Assembly: GCA_029212415.1 (NCBI GenBank)
Contig: JARGOF010000013.1
Coordinates: 62,001 to 126,000 of the forward strand
Direction of reading: 5' to 3'
Origin: Rhizobiaceae bacterium
GTDB lineage: Bacteria > Pseudomonadota > Alphaproteobacteria > Rhizobiales > Rhizobiaceae
Length of the DNA: 64,000 nucleotides
Shown here: piece by piece, positions 1-9,749 of the stretch
How the letters are laid out: each line of letters starts with the position of its first letter
Numbering within the stretch: position 1 is the first letter of the stretch
Translations under genes and position numbers: made by a program
Notes under the pieces: generated by a model
What the model saw: only the letters and a program-made list of their open reading frames with translations
What the model was told of the DNA's origin: nothing
Databases searched by the model: none

Positions 1-259
1 TCGTGTCCGTCTTTCCGGGCTTTGCCCACATATACAAATCTATATGCTGGTATCGAACAGGCCGATGGGCGATGTCCAATCACGACAGTTCACGATCCGC
101 TTTGCCGCCTGGCTCAGATGCAGGTATTTTCAAGGTGTATCGCCTGGAGCAGTATCATTGACCAGGAAAATGGGCCTCACTCTTGGCAAAGAAGTGCGGC
201 GCGCTAAATTGAAGGCAGGTGTTGAAACCTGCAATTGATCGCTTACCGGGAGTAAAACG

Positions 260-1165
260 ATGAATGAACACAGCTCAATCCAACGCAAGACCGCCAAGGA
301 CTTTCCGCAAAAACTGCTGGATCTCTACGACTATTATGCCCATGGAAAAATAACCAAGCGGGCGTTTCTGGATGGCGCGGCAAAATACGCCGCCGCAGGG
401 GTCACGGCAGCCATGCTGCTGGACCAGCTCTCGCCAAATTACGCATTGGCCCAGCAGGTAGCGCCGGATGATCCGGATATCGAGACCAGCCGCATCACCT
501 ATGCATCACCCAATGGCAATGGATCGGTCAATGCCTATCTGGTAAGACCGGCCGGGGCCAAGGGCAAACTCCCGGCGGTGCTGGTTGTTCACGAGAACCG
601 CGGGTTGAACCCCTATATCGAAGATGTTACGCGCCGCATGGCAAAGGCCGGCTTCATGGCGCTTGCCCCGGACGGCCTGACATCGGTCGGCGGCTATCCG
701 GGCAATGACAATGATGGGCGTGACCTGCAGCGCACGGTTGACGGTGAAAAACTGCTGAATGATTTTTTTGCCGGTTTTGAATATCTCATTGCGCGCGACG
801 ACTGCTCAGGCAAAGTCGGCGCGGTCGGCTTTTGCTATGGCGGCGGTGTCGTCAATGCACTTGCGGTGGCCTATCCCGAACTTGCGGCTGCCGTTCCCTT
901 TTACGGGCGGCAGCCCGATGCCGCTGATGTCAAGGACATCGAGGCTGCACTGCTCATTCAATACGCAGAACTCGATGAGCGGATCAACGCCGGTTGGCCT
1001 GCCTATGAAGCCGCGCTGAAGGCCGCTGGAACAGCCTATACCGCGCATATCTATCCGGGTGTCAATCACGGTTTCCACAACGACACAACACCACGCTACG
1101 ATGAGGCGGCCGCGAAACTGGCGGAAGAGCGCACTGTGGCCTTTTTCAAAGAACACCTCATGTGA
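260..1165 (+). CDS. Dienelactone hydrolase family protein
   Basis: 301-aa [23 protein letters not shown] and GFCYGGG nucleophile motif, C-terminal NHGFHND His region. Confidence 0.9.
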   Translation: MNEHSSIQRKTAKDFPQKLLDLYDYYAHGKITKRAFLDGAAKYAAAGVTAAMLLDQLSPNYALAQQVAPDDPDIETSRITYASPNGNGSVNAYLVRPAGAKGKLPAVLVVHENRGLNPYIEDVTRRMAKAGFMALAPDGLTSVGGYPGNDNDGRDLQRTVDGEKLLNDFFAGFEYLIARDDCSGKVGAVGFCYGGGVVNALAVAYPELAAAVPFYGRQPDAADVKDIEAALLIQYAELDERINAGWPAYEAALKAAGTAYTAHIYPGVNHGFHNDTTPRYDEAAAKLAEERTVAFFKEHLM

Positions 1166-1224
1166 CCATTGCGCCAGCGGGCTGATCTGCGCTTGTCGCA
1201 CATGAAATTGCCGCGCCAGGCAGG

Positions 1225-1257
1225 ATGAGCCTGTGTCAAGGTTGGACACAGGCTCAT
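1225..1257 (+). terminator. Hairpin downstream of dienelactone hydrolase gene
   Basis: 13-bp perfect inverted repeat ATGAGCCTGTGTC-aaggttg-GACACAGGCTCAT; no strong U tract. Confidence 0.55.
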
Positions 1258-1333
1258 TGACCATGCATAAAGACAAAGGAGCGGCTGGGGATATCAGTTC
1301 CCGCATCAAAACGAACGTCGAAAGAGAACGCGC

Positions 1334-2362
1334 ATGACCTATACTCCCAATGCTGATCGCTACGCCAATATGGTCTATAACCGTTGCGGTAACAGCGGTT
1401 TGAAATTACCGGCTATTTCACTTGGTCTGTGGCACAATTTCGGCGACGACACGCCGTTTGATACAAAACGGGATATTTGCAGGACGGCCTTCGATCTGGG
1501 GATCACGCATTTCGATCTGGCCAATAATTACGGACCACCGGCCGGCAGCGCGGAACGCGCATTCGGGCAGATACTGCGCACCGATTTCGCCAATCACAGG
1601 GATGAGTTGATCATTTCCAGCAAAGCCGGATACGGCATGTGGGAAGGCCCCTACGGAGAATGGGGCAGCCGTAAATATTTGATTTCGTCCTGCGACCAGA
1701 GCTTGAAACGCCTGGGGCTCGATTATGTCGATATTTTCTATTCGCATCGGTTTGACCCGGATACGCCTTTGGAAGAAACAATGGGTGCGCTCGACCAGAT
1801 CGTGCGTTCGGGCAAAGCGCTTTATGCCGGCATCTCTTCTTACAATTCGCAGCGCACACGTGAAGCTGTCGCAATCCTGAAGGATCTGGGCACACCGTGC
1901 CTCATTCACCAGCCAAGCTACAATATGATCAATCGATGGGTTGAGCGGGATGGATTGAAGGATACCCTGAAAGATCTTGGTGTCGGGTCGATCGCCTTTA
2001 CGCCCCTGGCACAGGGCATGCTGACAAACAAATACCTCAAAGGCGTCCCCGAAGGCAGCCGGGCTTCACAGCACAAATCGCTCAAGCCGGAATTTCTGTC
2101 GGAGAAGGCCATAGACAACATCCGGCAGCTTGATCTCATCGCAAAACGCCGTGGTCAGACTTTGGCTCAAATGGCCATTGCCTGGGTGCTGCGCGACGGT
2201 GGCATCACCACAGCGCTGATCGGTGCATCACGGCCGCAACAGGTGGTGGATTGCGCCGGTGCGATCAACAATCTCACCTTCACGGCGCAGGAACTTGCCG
2301 AGATCGACACCTATGCCAACGAAGAAGGCGTCAATCTCTGGGCAAAATCCTCAGCCGATTAA
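1334..2362 (+). CDS. Aldo/keto reductase (YghZ / L-glyceraldehyde 3-phosphate reductase-like)
   Basis: 342-aa ORF; SLGLWHNFGDD, HFDLANNYGPPAGSAE, DYVDIFYSHRFDPDTPLEETM motifs. Confidence 0.92.
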   Translation: MTYTPNADRYANMVYNRCGNSGLKLPAISLGLWHNFGDDTPFDTKRDICRTAFDLGITHFDLANNYGPPAGSAERAFGQILRTDFANHRDELIISSKAGYGMWEGPYGEWGSRKYLISSCDQSLKRLGLDYVDIFYSHRFDPDTPLEETMGALDQIVRSGKALYAGISSYNSQRTREAVAILKDLGTPCLIHQPSYNMINRWVERDGLKDTLKDLGVGSIAFTPLAQGMLTNKYLKGVPEGSRASQHKSLKPEFLSEKAIDNIRQLDLIAKRRGQTLAQMAIAWVLRDGGITTALIGASRPQQVVDCAGAINNLTFTAQELAEIDTYANEEGVNLWAKSSAD

Positions 2363-2642
2363 TGTAAAATTCAACATCCAGATGTAAAACACCAAACAAG
2401 GGCCTGGCGTATTGCTTGCAATGCGCCAGATGGTTCGGGGCAAATGTACCAATTCCAGGAAATGGGACAATTGTGACCGGTTTGCCCGGTTCGTTTGGTC
2501 TGTGTGTCTTGACACAGAGGATGCGGGGATAAAGAGTTAAACCCGCAATGGGGATAATAACTGACGCAGCCGGATCTGAGAAACAGCCGCATCATGGTCT
2601 TTTGATGCAGGAGGATCGGGACGCGTAAGAGGTGGAGATCAG

Positions 2643-5357
2643 TTGGAGCGCAACCTTCTAAAATATATCTGGCGCCATTCGCGAAGTAAGCAGATATGGA
2701 TATTCATAGTTGTACTGGCAGCCATGCCAGTCTACTTCCTGATGTTGCAATTGCCCAAACTCATCGTCAATGGCCCCATCCAGGCGGTTGGCTTCGAGAC
2801 ACCTGAGGCCACGCAACCTTTTCTTTCGATCTCATTGCCTTTCACGCAGTATTTTACCGATCAGCAGATCATGCTGTTCGACGGCTTCCAACTGCAACGG
2901 CCGTCCATGCTGGTGGTCTTGTGTATTTCCTTTCTGCTGGCTGTTGCTCTGAACGGCTGGTTCAAGCTCTATATCAATACCTACAAGGGCAAACTTGGTG
3001 AAAGCCTGCTGCGCCGCTTGCGCTACGAGCTGTTTGATCGTGTGCTGCGTTATCCGATCGGCAAGATCCGCCAGGTCAAGCCGTCAGAGATTTCCAGCGT
3101 CATCAAGGATGAAGTCGAACCGCTGGGGGAGTTCTTCGGAGACGCCTTCTCAGCGCCGGTTTTCCTGGGTGCCCAGGCGCTGACAGGCATGACGTTCCTG
3201 TTTCTGCAAAACACCATGTTCGGGGCCATCACGCTTGGGATCGTGGTGTTCCAGGCATGGATCATCCCGCGCCTGAGGCGACGTTTGCTGGAGCTTGGAC
3301 GTCGACGTCAGCGGGCAGCGCGCAGATTATCGGGCAGAATTGGCGAATATGTCCAGGGAATGGATGACGTCCATCTGCATGGCGTTACCAACCGTGCCCG
3401 GGCAAATATCTGGAACATATTGCGCGGCATTCTTGCCACACGCTTCGAGCTCTATCAGCGCAAGTTCTTTGTCAAATTCATCAATAATTTCCTCATCCAG
3501 CTCCTGGCATTCATTTTCTACCTACTTGGCGGTTATCTGGTTATTACCGGCCGGATGGATCTTGGTGCTTTGGTTGCATCGATTGCCGCCTACAAGGATT
3601 TGCCGGCACCCATCAAGGGTATTATCGACTGGGATCAACAGCGTTTGATGAACCAGATCCGCTATGAACAGGCGGTAGAGGATTTTGCAGAAACCGAAAT
3701 CGTCCCCTATGAGCGGCAAGTGGCAACAGACCAGGTCCTGCCGCACATAAAAGAAGGGTACAAACTGAGCAATATTACGGTTGTGGATTCATCGGACCAG
3801 CCGGTGATCGAGTCCTTCTCAGCGACCCTGTCGCCGCGCGAAGCCGTGGCCATTGTCGGTGGCAATGATTCCGGTGCCGAACAGGTTGCTGAAGTTCTGG
3901 GCCGGTTGCTTCGTGCGCGGTCGGGCTCCATCACGCTGGACGGGAATGATCTGGACTCCATAGCGGAATCGCAGACGGGTCAGCGCATCGGCTATGCCGA
4001 CAGCAATGTGTTCTATGCCGGCGGCAGCATAAAGGCCACGTTGGCCGAAACATTGCCGTTTGTCGGGGATGCAGCGCCTGTTATCAAGAACGCCAGTTCC
4101 GGTGCCGATTTCGCCAACTATGAAAACGATGTGATGGTCAGTGCCGACGTCGACATGATCTACGATGTCGATGATCCGGTTTCCAATCCGTCCTGGCCCG
4201 ATGACGCCTTCTGGCCGCACCTGCTTTCGGTCATGCAGAGCACCAGACTGTATAATGATGTTCTTGAATTTGGTTTGCTGCGCACGCTGGACGATGAAGG
4301 TGATGAAACGATCAAGGCCAGTCTGCTGGAAGCACGGCGCGAGTTTGCCGATGACAAATCAACTGATGAACTCAGCGGTGCAGTGGAATTTTTTGATCCG
4401 GAAAAATACAATCATCAACTGACAATCGGCGAGAACCTGATTTTCGGCACACCCCTTGATGCGCAATTCAACCCGGAGAACCTGCCGTCCAACAAGACTA
4501 TGCTTGGCGTGCTCAAGGAAACCGACCTGATGTCGCAGCTGTTTGATGCGGGACGTGAGGTGGCTGAAAACAATGTGGAACTGTTTGGCGATCTGACCGA
4601 GGACAGCATGCTGCTGCAACGCACCGGCGGTCCCTCCCCCGAACAGATTGCAGCCATGAAACAGATGTTGGACCGGACATCCGGCAAGACGGTCACAACT
4701 GCTCCGGCAAATGATGTTACCGCCATATTGGCACTTGCATTTGGCTATAGCGAAACACAATCTCGATTTGGTGTGCTGAACGAAGCGCTGCAGGCACAAT
4801 TGCTCAATGCCCGCAAAAAACTTGCAGAAACTTTGGGAGCGCAAGGCAATGACTGTGTTGCATTCCTTGACCCGGCACGTTTCAATCCGTCATTGACCAT
4901 TATCGATAACATTCTGTTTGGACGCATTGATGCCAGGCGAACAGGCGCCCGCGACCGGGTTCTCAATGCGATCAAGAAAATCCTCGAGGAACGCAATATA
5001 TCCGAGACTATTTTCCGCATCGGTCTTTCCTACGACATCGGCGTTGCCGGCAGGAACCTGACAACCAGCCAGGCACAGAAACTCAAAGTCGCCCGGGCAT
5101 TGCTGAAGAAGCCGGATATGGTCATCCTCAATCGCGCCCTTTCTGCGTTGGATCCAGTCGAGCGCAAGGCCATCATTCATGATATCCTGTCTCTGGGAAG
5201 CGAAGACGGAAAACGTCAAATGGGTGTCATCTGCGTGCCTGTCGACAATGGTCCCTGGGATGATTTTGACCGCGTCATATTGATGGAAGGCGGCAGAATT
5301 TCGATTGATGGCACACCTGAGCAAGTCGCTCCACGCCTTGAAATGAGTAATGCATAA
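2643..5357 (+). CDS. ABC transporter transmembrane/ATP-binding-like protein with degenerate nucleotide-binding domain
   Basis: 904-aa ORF (TTG start); N-terminal ABC exporter-like TM region; Walker A position GGNDSGAEQ, signature position LTTSQAQKLKVARALL, Walker B position MVILNRALSALD. Confidence 0.8.
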   Translation: MERNLLKYIWRHSRSKQIWIFIVVLAAMPVYFLMLQLPKLIVNGPIQAVGFETPEATQPFLSISLPFTQYFTDQQIMLFDGFQLQRPSMLVVLCISFLLAVALNGWFKLYINTYKGKLGESLLRRLRYELFDRVLRYPIGKIRQVKPSEISSVIKDEVEPLGEFFGDAFSAPVFLGAQALTGMTFLFLQNTMFGAITLGIVVFQAWIIPRLRRRLLELGRRRQRAARRLSGRIGEYVQGMDDVHLHGVTNRARANIWNILRGILATRFELYQRKFFVKFINNFLIQLLAFIFYLLGGYLVITGRMDLGALVASIAAYKDLPAPIKGIIDWDQQRLMNQIRYEQAVEDFAETEIVPYERQVATDQVLPHIKEGYKLSNITVVDSSDQPVIESFSATLSPREAVAIVGGNDSGAEQVAEVLGRLLRARSGSITLDGNDLDSIAESQTGQRIGYADSNVFYAGGSIKATLAETLPFVGDAAPVIKNASSGADFANYENDVMVSADVDMIYDVDDPVSNPSWPDDAFWPHLLSVMQSTRLYNDVLEFGLLRTLDDEGDETIKASLLEARREFADDKSTDELSGAVEFFDPEKYNHQLTIGENLIFGTPLDAQFNPENLPSNKTMLGVLKETDLMSQLFDAGREVAENNVELFGDLTEDSMLLQRTGGPSPEQIAAMKQMLDRTSGKTVTTAPANDVTAILALAFGYSETQSRFGVLNEALQAQLLNARKKLAETLGAQGNDCVAFLDPARFNPSLTIIDNILFGRIDARRTGARDRVLNAIKKILEERNISETIFRIGLSYDIGVAGRNLTTSQAQKLKVARALLKKPDMVILNRALSALDPVERKAIIHDILSLGSEDGKRQMGVICVPVDNGPWDDFDRVILMEGGRISIDGTPEQVAPRLEMSNA

Positions 5358-5387
5358 TGATGGAACCGGAGATACTGGAGCGGCTTG

Positions 5388-5852
5388 ATGAGTACACTTA
5401 AAGATGATGTGGCCATGCTGCGCAGGGTCGCACTTTTTTCAAGTGTCGACCCGAGCAAACTCAAACTGATCGCCTACACTGCATCACAGCGGGTGTTTGA
5501 AGACGGAGAGATGGTTTTTGAGAAGGATTCAAACGGAACCTCTGCCTATCTGATCGTCCGGGGTGAAGCCGAAATCCTCGTTGAAAGCGGCGGCAAACAG
5601 GTGGTTGTGGCGGTGCATGGAAGAAATGCGCTTTTCGGCGAAATTTCCGCTTTTTGCGACGTGCCGCGAACGGCAGGCGTGCGGGCGCGCGGCCAATTGT
5701 CCGTACTGGAACTCAAGCGCGAAAATCTCATGGAACTCATCCACGAATTTCCGGAGGTTGCCGTTGAGGTGATACGCGAACTTGCCAGACGACTGGCAAC
5801 GACAACCAGTGATCTGGCACATGTGCTGGACAGCAAAGAAACACCCGACTGA
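5388..5852 (+). CDS. Cyclic nucleotide-binding (Crp-like) domain protein
   Basis: ORF directly downstream of the ABC-like gene; LRRVALFSSVDPSKLKLIAYTASQRVFEDGEMVFEKDSNGTSAYLIVRGEAEI ... FGEISAFCDVPRTAGVRA. Confidence 0.88.
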   Translation: MSTLKDDVAMLRRVALFSSVDPSKLKLIAYTASQRVFEDGEMVFEKDSNGTSAYLIVRGEAEILVESGGKQVVVAVHGRNALFGEISAFCDVPRTAGVRARGQLSVLELKRENLMELIHEFPEVAVEVIRELARRLATTTSDLAHVLDSKETPD

Positions 5853-6044
5853 TTTCAGCCATGTGCTGATTGAGAGTTTTTGGTGGTGCTGCCAAGACCG
5901 CTTGAAACGCAGGCCAATTGAAAAACAGGTTGCCGCAAAACCAGATATCGCCGTCGGCGCCTATTCAGGATTTTTCAGGGCGGTCAGAGGTTTGGTTGCT
6001 TGCAGCAGGCACAACCGCCGGGCGCGCTGTGCCAATGCCTGAAT

Positions 6045-6431
6045 TCAATTGGTCAGTTCCAGAATCATGAACAGCAAAATGATCACATAGGTCAGTTGGT
6101 GAACCAGCTGGTCTATACCGTGGGCGATCCAGTAGGAGCGCGTATGCGCATCGGCCTTGTTAACAAGACCATGCCGTCCCTTGATATAGTCGGTCAGAAA
6201 ATGAACGACAAACTCGAACGCCAGCAGCATTGCCACTGAGACCAATGACAGGCCGCACAACAATAGAACCGGGAGTGTGCCGGCAATATGAATGGCTGCA
6301 TGAATATAGCCACCTGGCCTGTTGAGGTAAGGTTTGTCAGCGATCATCGATCCCCACTGAAGGGAATAATCCGCTACAAAATGCTTTATCTGGAGGCCAG
6401 CCAGTGCCCACAGGAATACAAAATCCATCAT
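6045..6431 (-). CDS. DUF3307 domain-containing membrane protein
   Basis: 128 aa; KHFVADYSLQW, HAAIHIAGT and FLTDYIKGR motifs. Confidence 0.8.
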   Translation of the reverse strand: MMDFVFLWALAGLQIKHFVADYSLQWGSMIADKPYLNRPGGYIHAAIHIAGTLPVLLLCGLSLVSVAMLLAFEFVVHFLTDYIKGRHGLVNKADAHTRSYWIAHGIDQLVHQLTYVIILLFMILELTN

Positions 6432-6672
6432 TTTATCCTGGTGAGGAATTCACCTTCATCTGACAACATGAATTGTCCAGCGCACTAGTGCAAATTATTT
6501 AGGTCCAAACAAGCGTTTTTGCTGCGGATAATTGCAAGCGCCGAAACTGATGTGAACTCCGTGCAGACTGCAATGCCCTTTTCTGCGCATTGCAGATCTG
6601 CCCAATAGCCCAACTTGACAGGACGTTGTGACGCCTTCAATTTGAATGGTCGAATATCTATTGGGATTTCAC

Positions 6673-7671
6673 ATGACTCTTCGCGTGCTTTTCATCGGCG
6701 GAACCGGCCAGATATCATTGCCCTGTGTTCAACAGGCTGTCGCGGCCGGGCACGATGTCAGTGTCCTCAACCGGGGCAGTGCCAATGGCAAATTGCCCGG
6801 CGGTGCAAGACAGATCTCCGGTGACTTCCGTGACGACGTCTCCTACGCGGCGGCGGCTCAGGGCCACTATGATGTCGTCTGCCAGTTCATCGTCTTCGAA
6901 CCGCAGGATGCACAACGCGACGTGGCGCTGTTTGCCGGCAAGACCGGCCAATATATCTTCATATCGTCGGCATCTGCCTATCAAAAGCCGGCGCCCCGCT
7001 TTCCAATCACCGAAGATGTGCCGTTGGACAATCCGTTCTGGCAGTACAGTCAGAAAAAGGCTGCCTGTGAAACTGTCCTGATGGGTCAGGACGGCCTTCC
7101 GGTCACCATCGTACGTCCGAGCCACACAGTGCGCACGCGCTTTCCAACAGCCTTTTCGGAAGGCGACACGCTGCTTGCACGGCTGATCCAGGGCAAACCC
7201 GTGATTGTGCCGGGCGACGGCACATCCCTTTGGACATTGACACGCGCAGAAGATTTTGCGGCGCCCTTTATTCGCCTGTTTGGCAAACAGGCGGCATTGG
7301 GCAAAGCCTTTCACCTGACATCCGACAATGCCTTTACCTGGAACACGATCTATCAGGCAATCGGAAGGGCGGTCGGCAGAACCGCGGAGCTTGTGCACGT
7401 GCCGACAGACAATCTGATCCGTTTCAATGCGGATTGGGAAGGCCCTTTGCTGGGGGACAAGGCCCATTCGACCCTCTTTGACAATTCCCGAATCAAATCC
7501 ATCACCGGCACCTTTTCCTGTGAAAGCGACATCGACAGGATCCTTGAGCCCGTTGCCAGGCATTGGCAAGCCTGTGGCGGCGCGGACACGATACAGGCTT
7601 CCAGCGAACTCGATGCCCTGTTTGACACCATCATAAACGCACAGAGACTGGTCCAGCCACAATCACCTTGA
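6673..7671 (+). CDS. NAD-dependent epimerase/dehydratase (SDR) family protein
   Basis: MTLRVLFIGGTGQIS Rossmann motif, ISSASAYQK; start trimmed from ORF 6646. Confidence 0.85.
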   Translation: MTLRVLFIGGTGQISLPCVQQAVAAGHDVSVLNRGSANGKLPGGARQISGDFRDDVSYAAAAQGHYDVVCQFIVFEPQDAQRDVALFAGKTGQYIFISSASAYQKPAPRFPITEDVPLDNPFWQYSQKKAACETVLMGQDGLPVTIVRPSHTVRTRFPTAFSEGDTLLARLIQGKPVIVPGDGTSLWTLTRAEDFAAPFIRLFGKQAALGKAFHLTSDNAFTWNTIYQAIGRAVGRTAELVHVPTDNLIRFNADWEGPLLGDKAHSTLFDNSRIKSITGTFSCESDIDRILEPVARHWQACGGADTIQASSELDALFDTIINAQRLVQPQSP

Positions 7672-7745
7672 AACAAGTGCCCCTTTGACAGCGACCATAA
7701 ATCACCTAGTTTGTGATAGGCGCCCTCAAGCAGGAGTGACGACAG

Positions 7746-8810
7746 GTGCACACAACTGACCATGAGCGGCCCAGTCAGGCCACAGCCTTTGATGCTCCGA
7801 TGGCCGGGCGCAGTGCATTGCAGCTTGCGACATTCGACCCAGGCCGCCTGTCTGTCGCCAACAAGGCCATTTCGCAGACGCAGACACATTCACCGGCCGA
7901 GGCCCACAGGCTGCTGTGCAGCCGGTACAAATCGCATGACCTGAAATTGAGCAACGGCGCTTCAGACTTCGACTTCCTCCATGTCAGCACAAAAGTCAGT
8001 GCAGGCAGTCTGAACATCCTGAGATATGGCGCGGGCGTGACCATCGACCCGGATAATTTCGAGGATTTCTACATGCTGGAAGTGCCGCTGGAGGGCGGCG
8101 TCGATATTCGCATCAACAACCAGGATTTCAATTCGCGCCCCGAAGCAGGCCTGATCATTTCACCCGGTCAACGTCTCGTCTCATTCTGGCGGCCGGGTAC
8201 AACGCAATTCATGTTGAAAATCGATCGAGATTTCCTGCTAAAGCGCTGGAACCTGCTGACCGGCAGAGCGGAGAGGACGCATCCCATATTCCGGACCAGC
8301 GTTGATTTCTCGACGCCCGAGGGCTGGCGCATCAGGAACCTGATGGGGCTGTTGATGGAAGAATTTGTCCGTTTTGCCCATGATCCCGCCTGGAAAATTG
8401 AAACCTCCACTCTTTCGCACGCTGTGGTCGATGCCCTGCTGATGAGCCTTGAACACGATCAAACGCCCCTGCTGCCCAATGCCTCTGCCAATATCCTGCC
8501 CAGACACGTGCGCACCTGCACCCGGTATATCTCGGAAAATCTGGCCTCCCCGGTTTCTGTCGCCGCTTTGGCAAAGGCCGCCGATGTCAGTGAACGGTCC
8601 GTTTTCGAAGGCTTTCGGCATTATCTGAGCGCAACGCCCATGCAATATGTGCTGGAGACCCGTCTCATGCATGCGCGAAAAATGTTGCTATCGGAAAAAA
8701 CCACAGTCGCGGCTGCGATGAAGCAATGCGGCTTCCGGCATGCCGGGCGTTTTTCAAAATATTATATGGATCGTTTCGGGGAATATCCTTCCCGCACGGC
8801 CAAAAAATAA
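7746..8810 (+). CDS. AraC family transcriptional regulator
   Basis: C-terminal double HTH (VSVAALAKAADVSERSVFEGFRHYLSATPMQYVLETRLMHARKML), AraC_binding_2-like N-terminus; GTG start. Confidence 0.9.
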   Translation: MHTTDHERPSQATAFDAPMAGRSALQLATFDPGRLSVANKAISQTQTHSPAEAHRLLCSRYKSHDLKLSNGASDFDFLHVSTKVSAGSLNILRYGAGVTIDPDNFEDFYMLEVPLEGGVDIRINNQDFNSRPEAGLIISPGQRLVSFWRPGTTQFMLKIDRDFLLKRWNLLTGRAERTHPIFRTSVDFSTPEGWRIRNLMGLLMEEFVRFAHDPAWKIETSTLSHAVVDALLMSLEHDQTPLLPNASANILPRHVRTCTRYISENLASPVSVAALAKAADVSERSVFEGFRHYLSATPMQYVLETRLMHARKMLLSEKTTVAAAMKQCGFRHAGRFSKYYMDRFGEYPSRTAKK

Positions 8811-8948
8811 GATGGCGGCCTCTTTCTTCCGCCTGCTCTCGTCCTCAAACCGCATGATTTGTCCGCAACCGGAATGTTTGTCGATCGCGCTCTCTGCCGG
8901 GACCGGTTCGCGCTTGCGTCAGCTCCGCTTCACGGACACTTTAAACAC

Positions 8949-9749
8949 ATGCGTTCTCAGCCAACCCAAAAAAGCAGGATGGACGCCGTGGTTACAAGCG
9001 GCAAGAACATCCTTGTTGCCTATATGCCCACCAGCGACCCGCTGCTTGCGGCCTCGCTTGTTGATAGCTATTGCCGGAGCGGGGTCAATGTTCTCGAATT
9101 GGGCATCCGGTCCGATAACCCCTATCTCGACGGCGAGGCTGTTCGCGCATCGATGAAAAGATCGACAGGGGCCGGGTCTGTCCACGATGCCCGGGCAGTG
9201 CTGGACCGTCTGGCTGCAACGGATTGCGATGCGGCTGCGCTGATTTTCGCCTATGCATCGCGCCACCTGCTGCAATCGGGCGACGTCGATGCGTCGTCAA
9301 AAGAAAAGTCAGATGACTGGAAAGACATCGACGGGCTTTTGTGTTTGCCGGAAATTGGCACCAACCATCAGCTCGGAATTGAGCGAAAGGCGGTTGAAGC
9401 GGGAGTGAAAATCGTGGCGCTTGTGCCCTATCATTTTGACGAAAGCCATGTGGAACGCGCCCGCAACGCCTCAAGCTATGTGATGCTTCAGGCCTGTGAG
9501 GGCAGCACCGGCATTCGCAGCGGCTTTGACAGAACCTGTGGCCAGCGCCTGAAACAGCTGAGAAATGCCGGCTTCACCGCCCCCATTGTTCTGGGCATCG
9601 GCATCAGTACGCCTGAGCAATGCCGTCAGGCCATTGACTGTGGCGCCGATGGTGTGGTGGTTGGATCGCGCGCCTTGCTGGAGGGAATGAAGGGCGCGAA
9701 GGCTCTGGAAGACTATCTTCGCTCGATCAGGGAGACTTTGGATGGCTGA
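8949..9749 (+). CDS. Tryptophan synthase alpha-chain (TrpA)-like TIM-barrel protein
   Basis: ILVAYMPTSDPLLAASLVDSYCRSGVNVLELGIRSDNPYLDGEAVRASMKR; C-terminal LGIGISTPEQCRQAIDCGADGVVVGSRAL; start uncertain (8949 or nearby). Confidence 0.85.
   Translation: MRSQPTQKSRMDAVVTSGKNILVAYMPTSDPLLAASLVDSYCRSGVNVLELGIRSDNPYLDGEAVRASMKRSTGAGSVHDARAVLDRLAATDCDAAALIFAYASRHLLQSGDVDASSKEKSDDWKDIDGLLCLPEIGTNHQLGIERKAVEAGVKIVALVPYHFDESHVERARNASSYVMLQACEGSTGIRSGFDRTCGQRLKQLRNAGFTAPIVLGIGISTPEQCRQAIDCGADGVVVGSRALLEGMKGAKALEDYLRSIRETLDG

Noticed and set aside
6715-7662. 315-aa minus-strand ORF
   Set aside because: Antisense shadow of the SDR/epimerase gene; no family motif.
8949-9749. Genuine tryptophan biosynthesis gene
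   Set aside because: No trpB/trpF nearby, sugar operon context and altered TrpA loop; kept as TrpA-like with unknown substrate.
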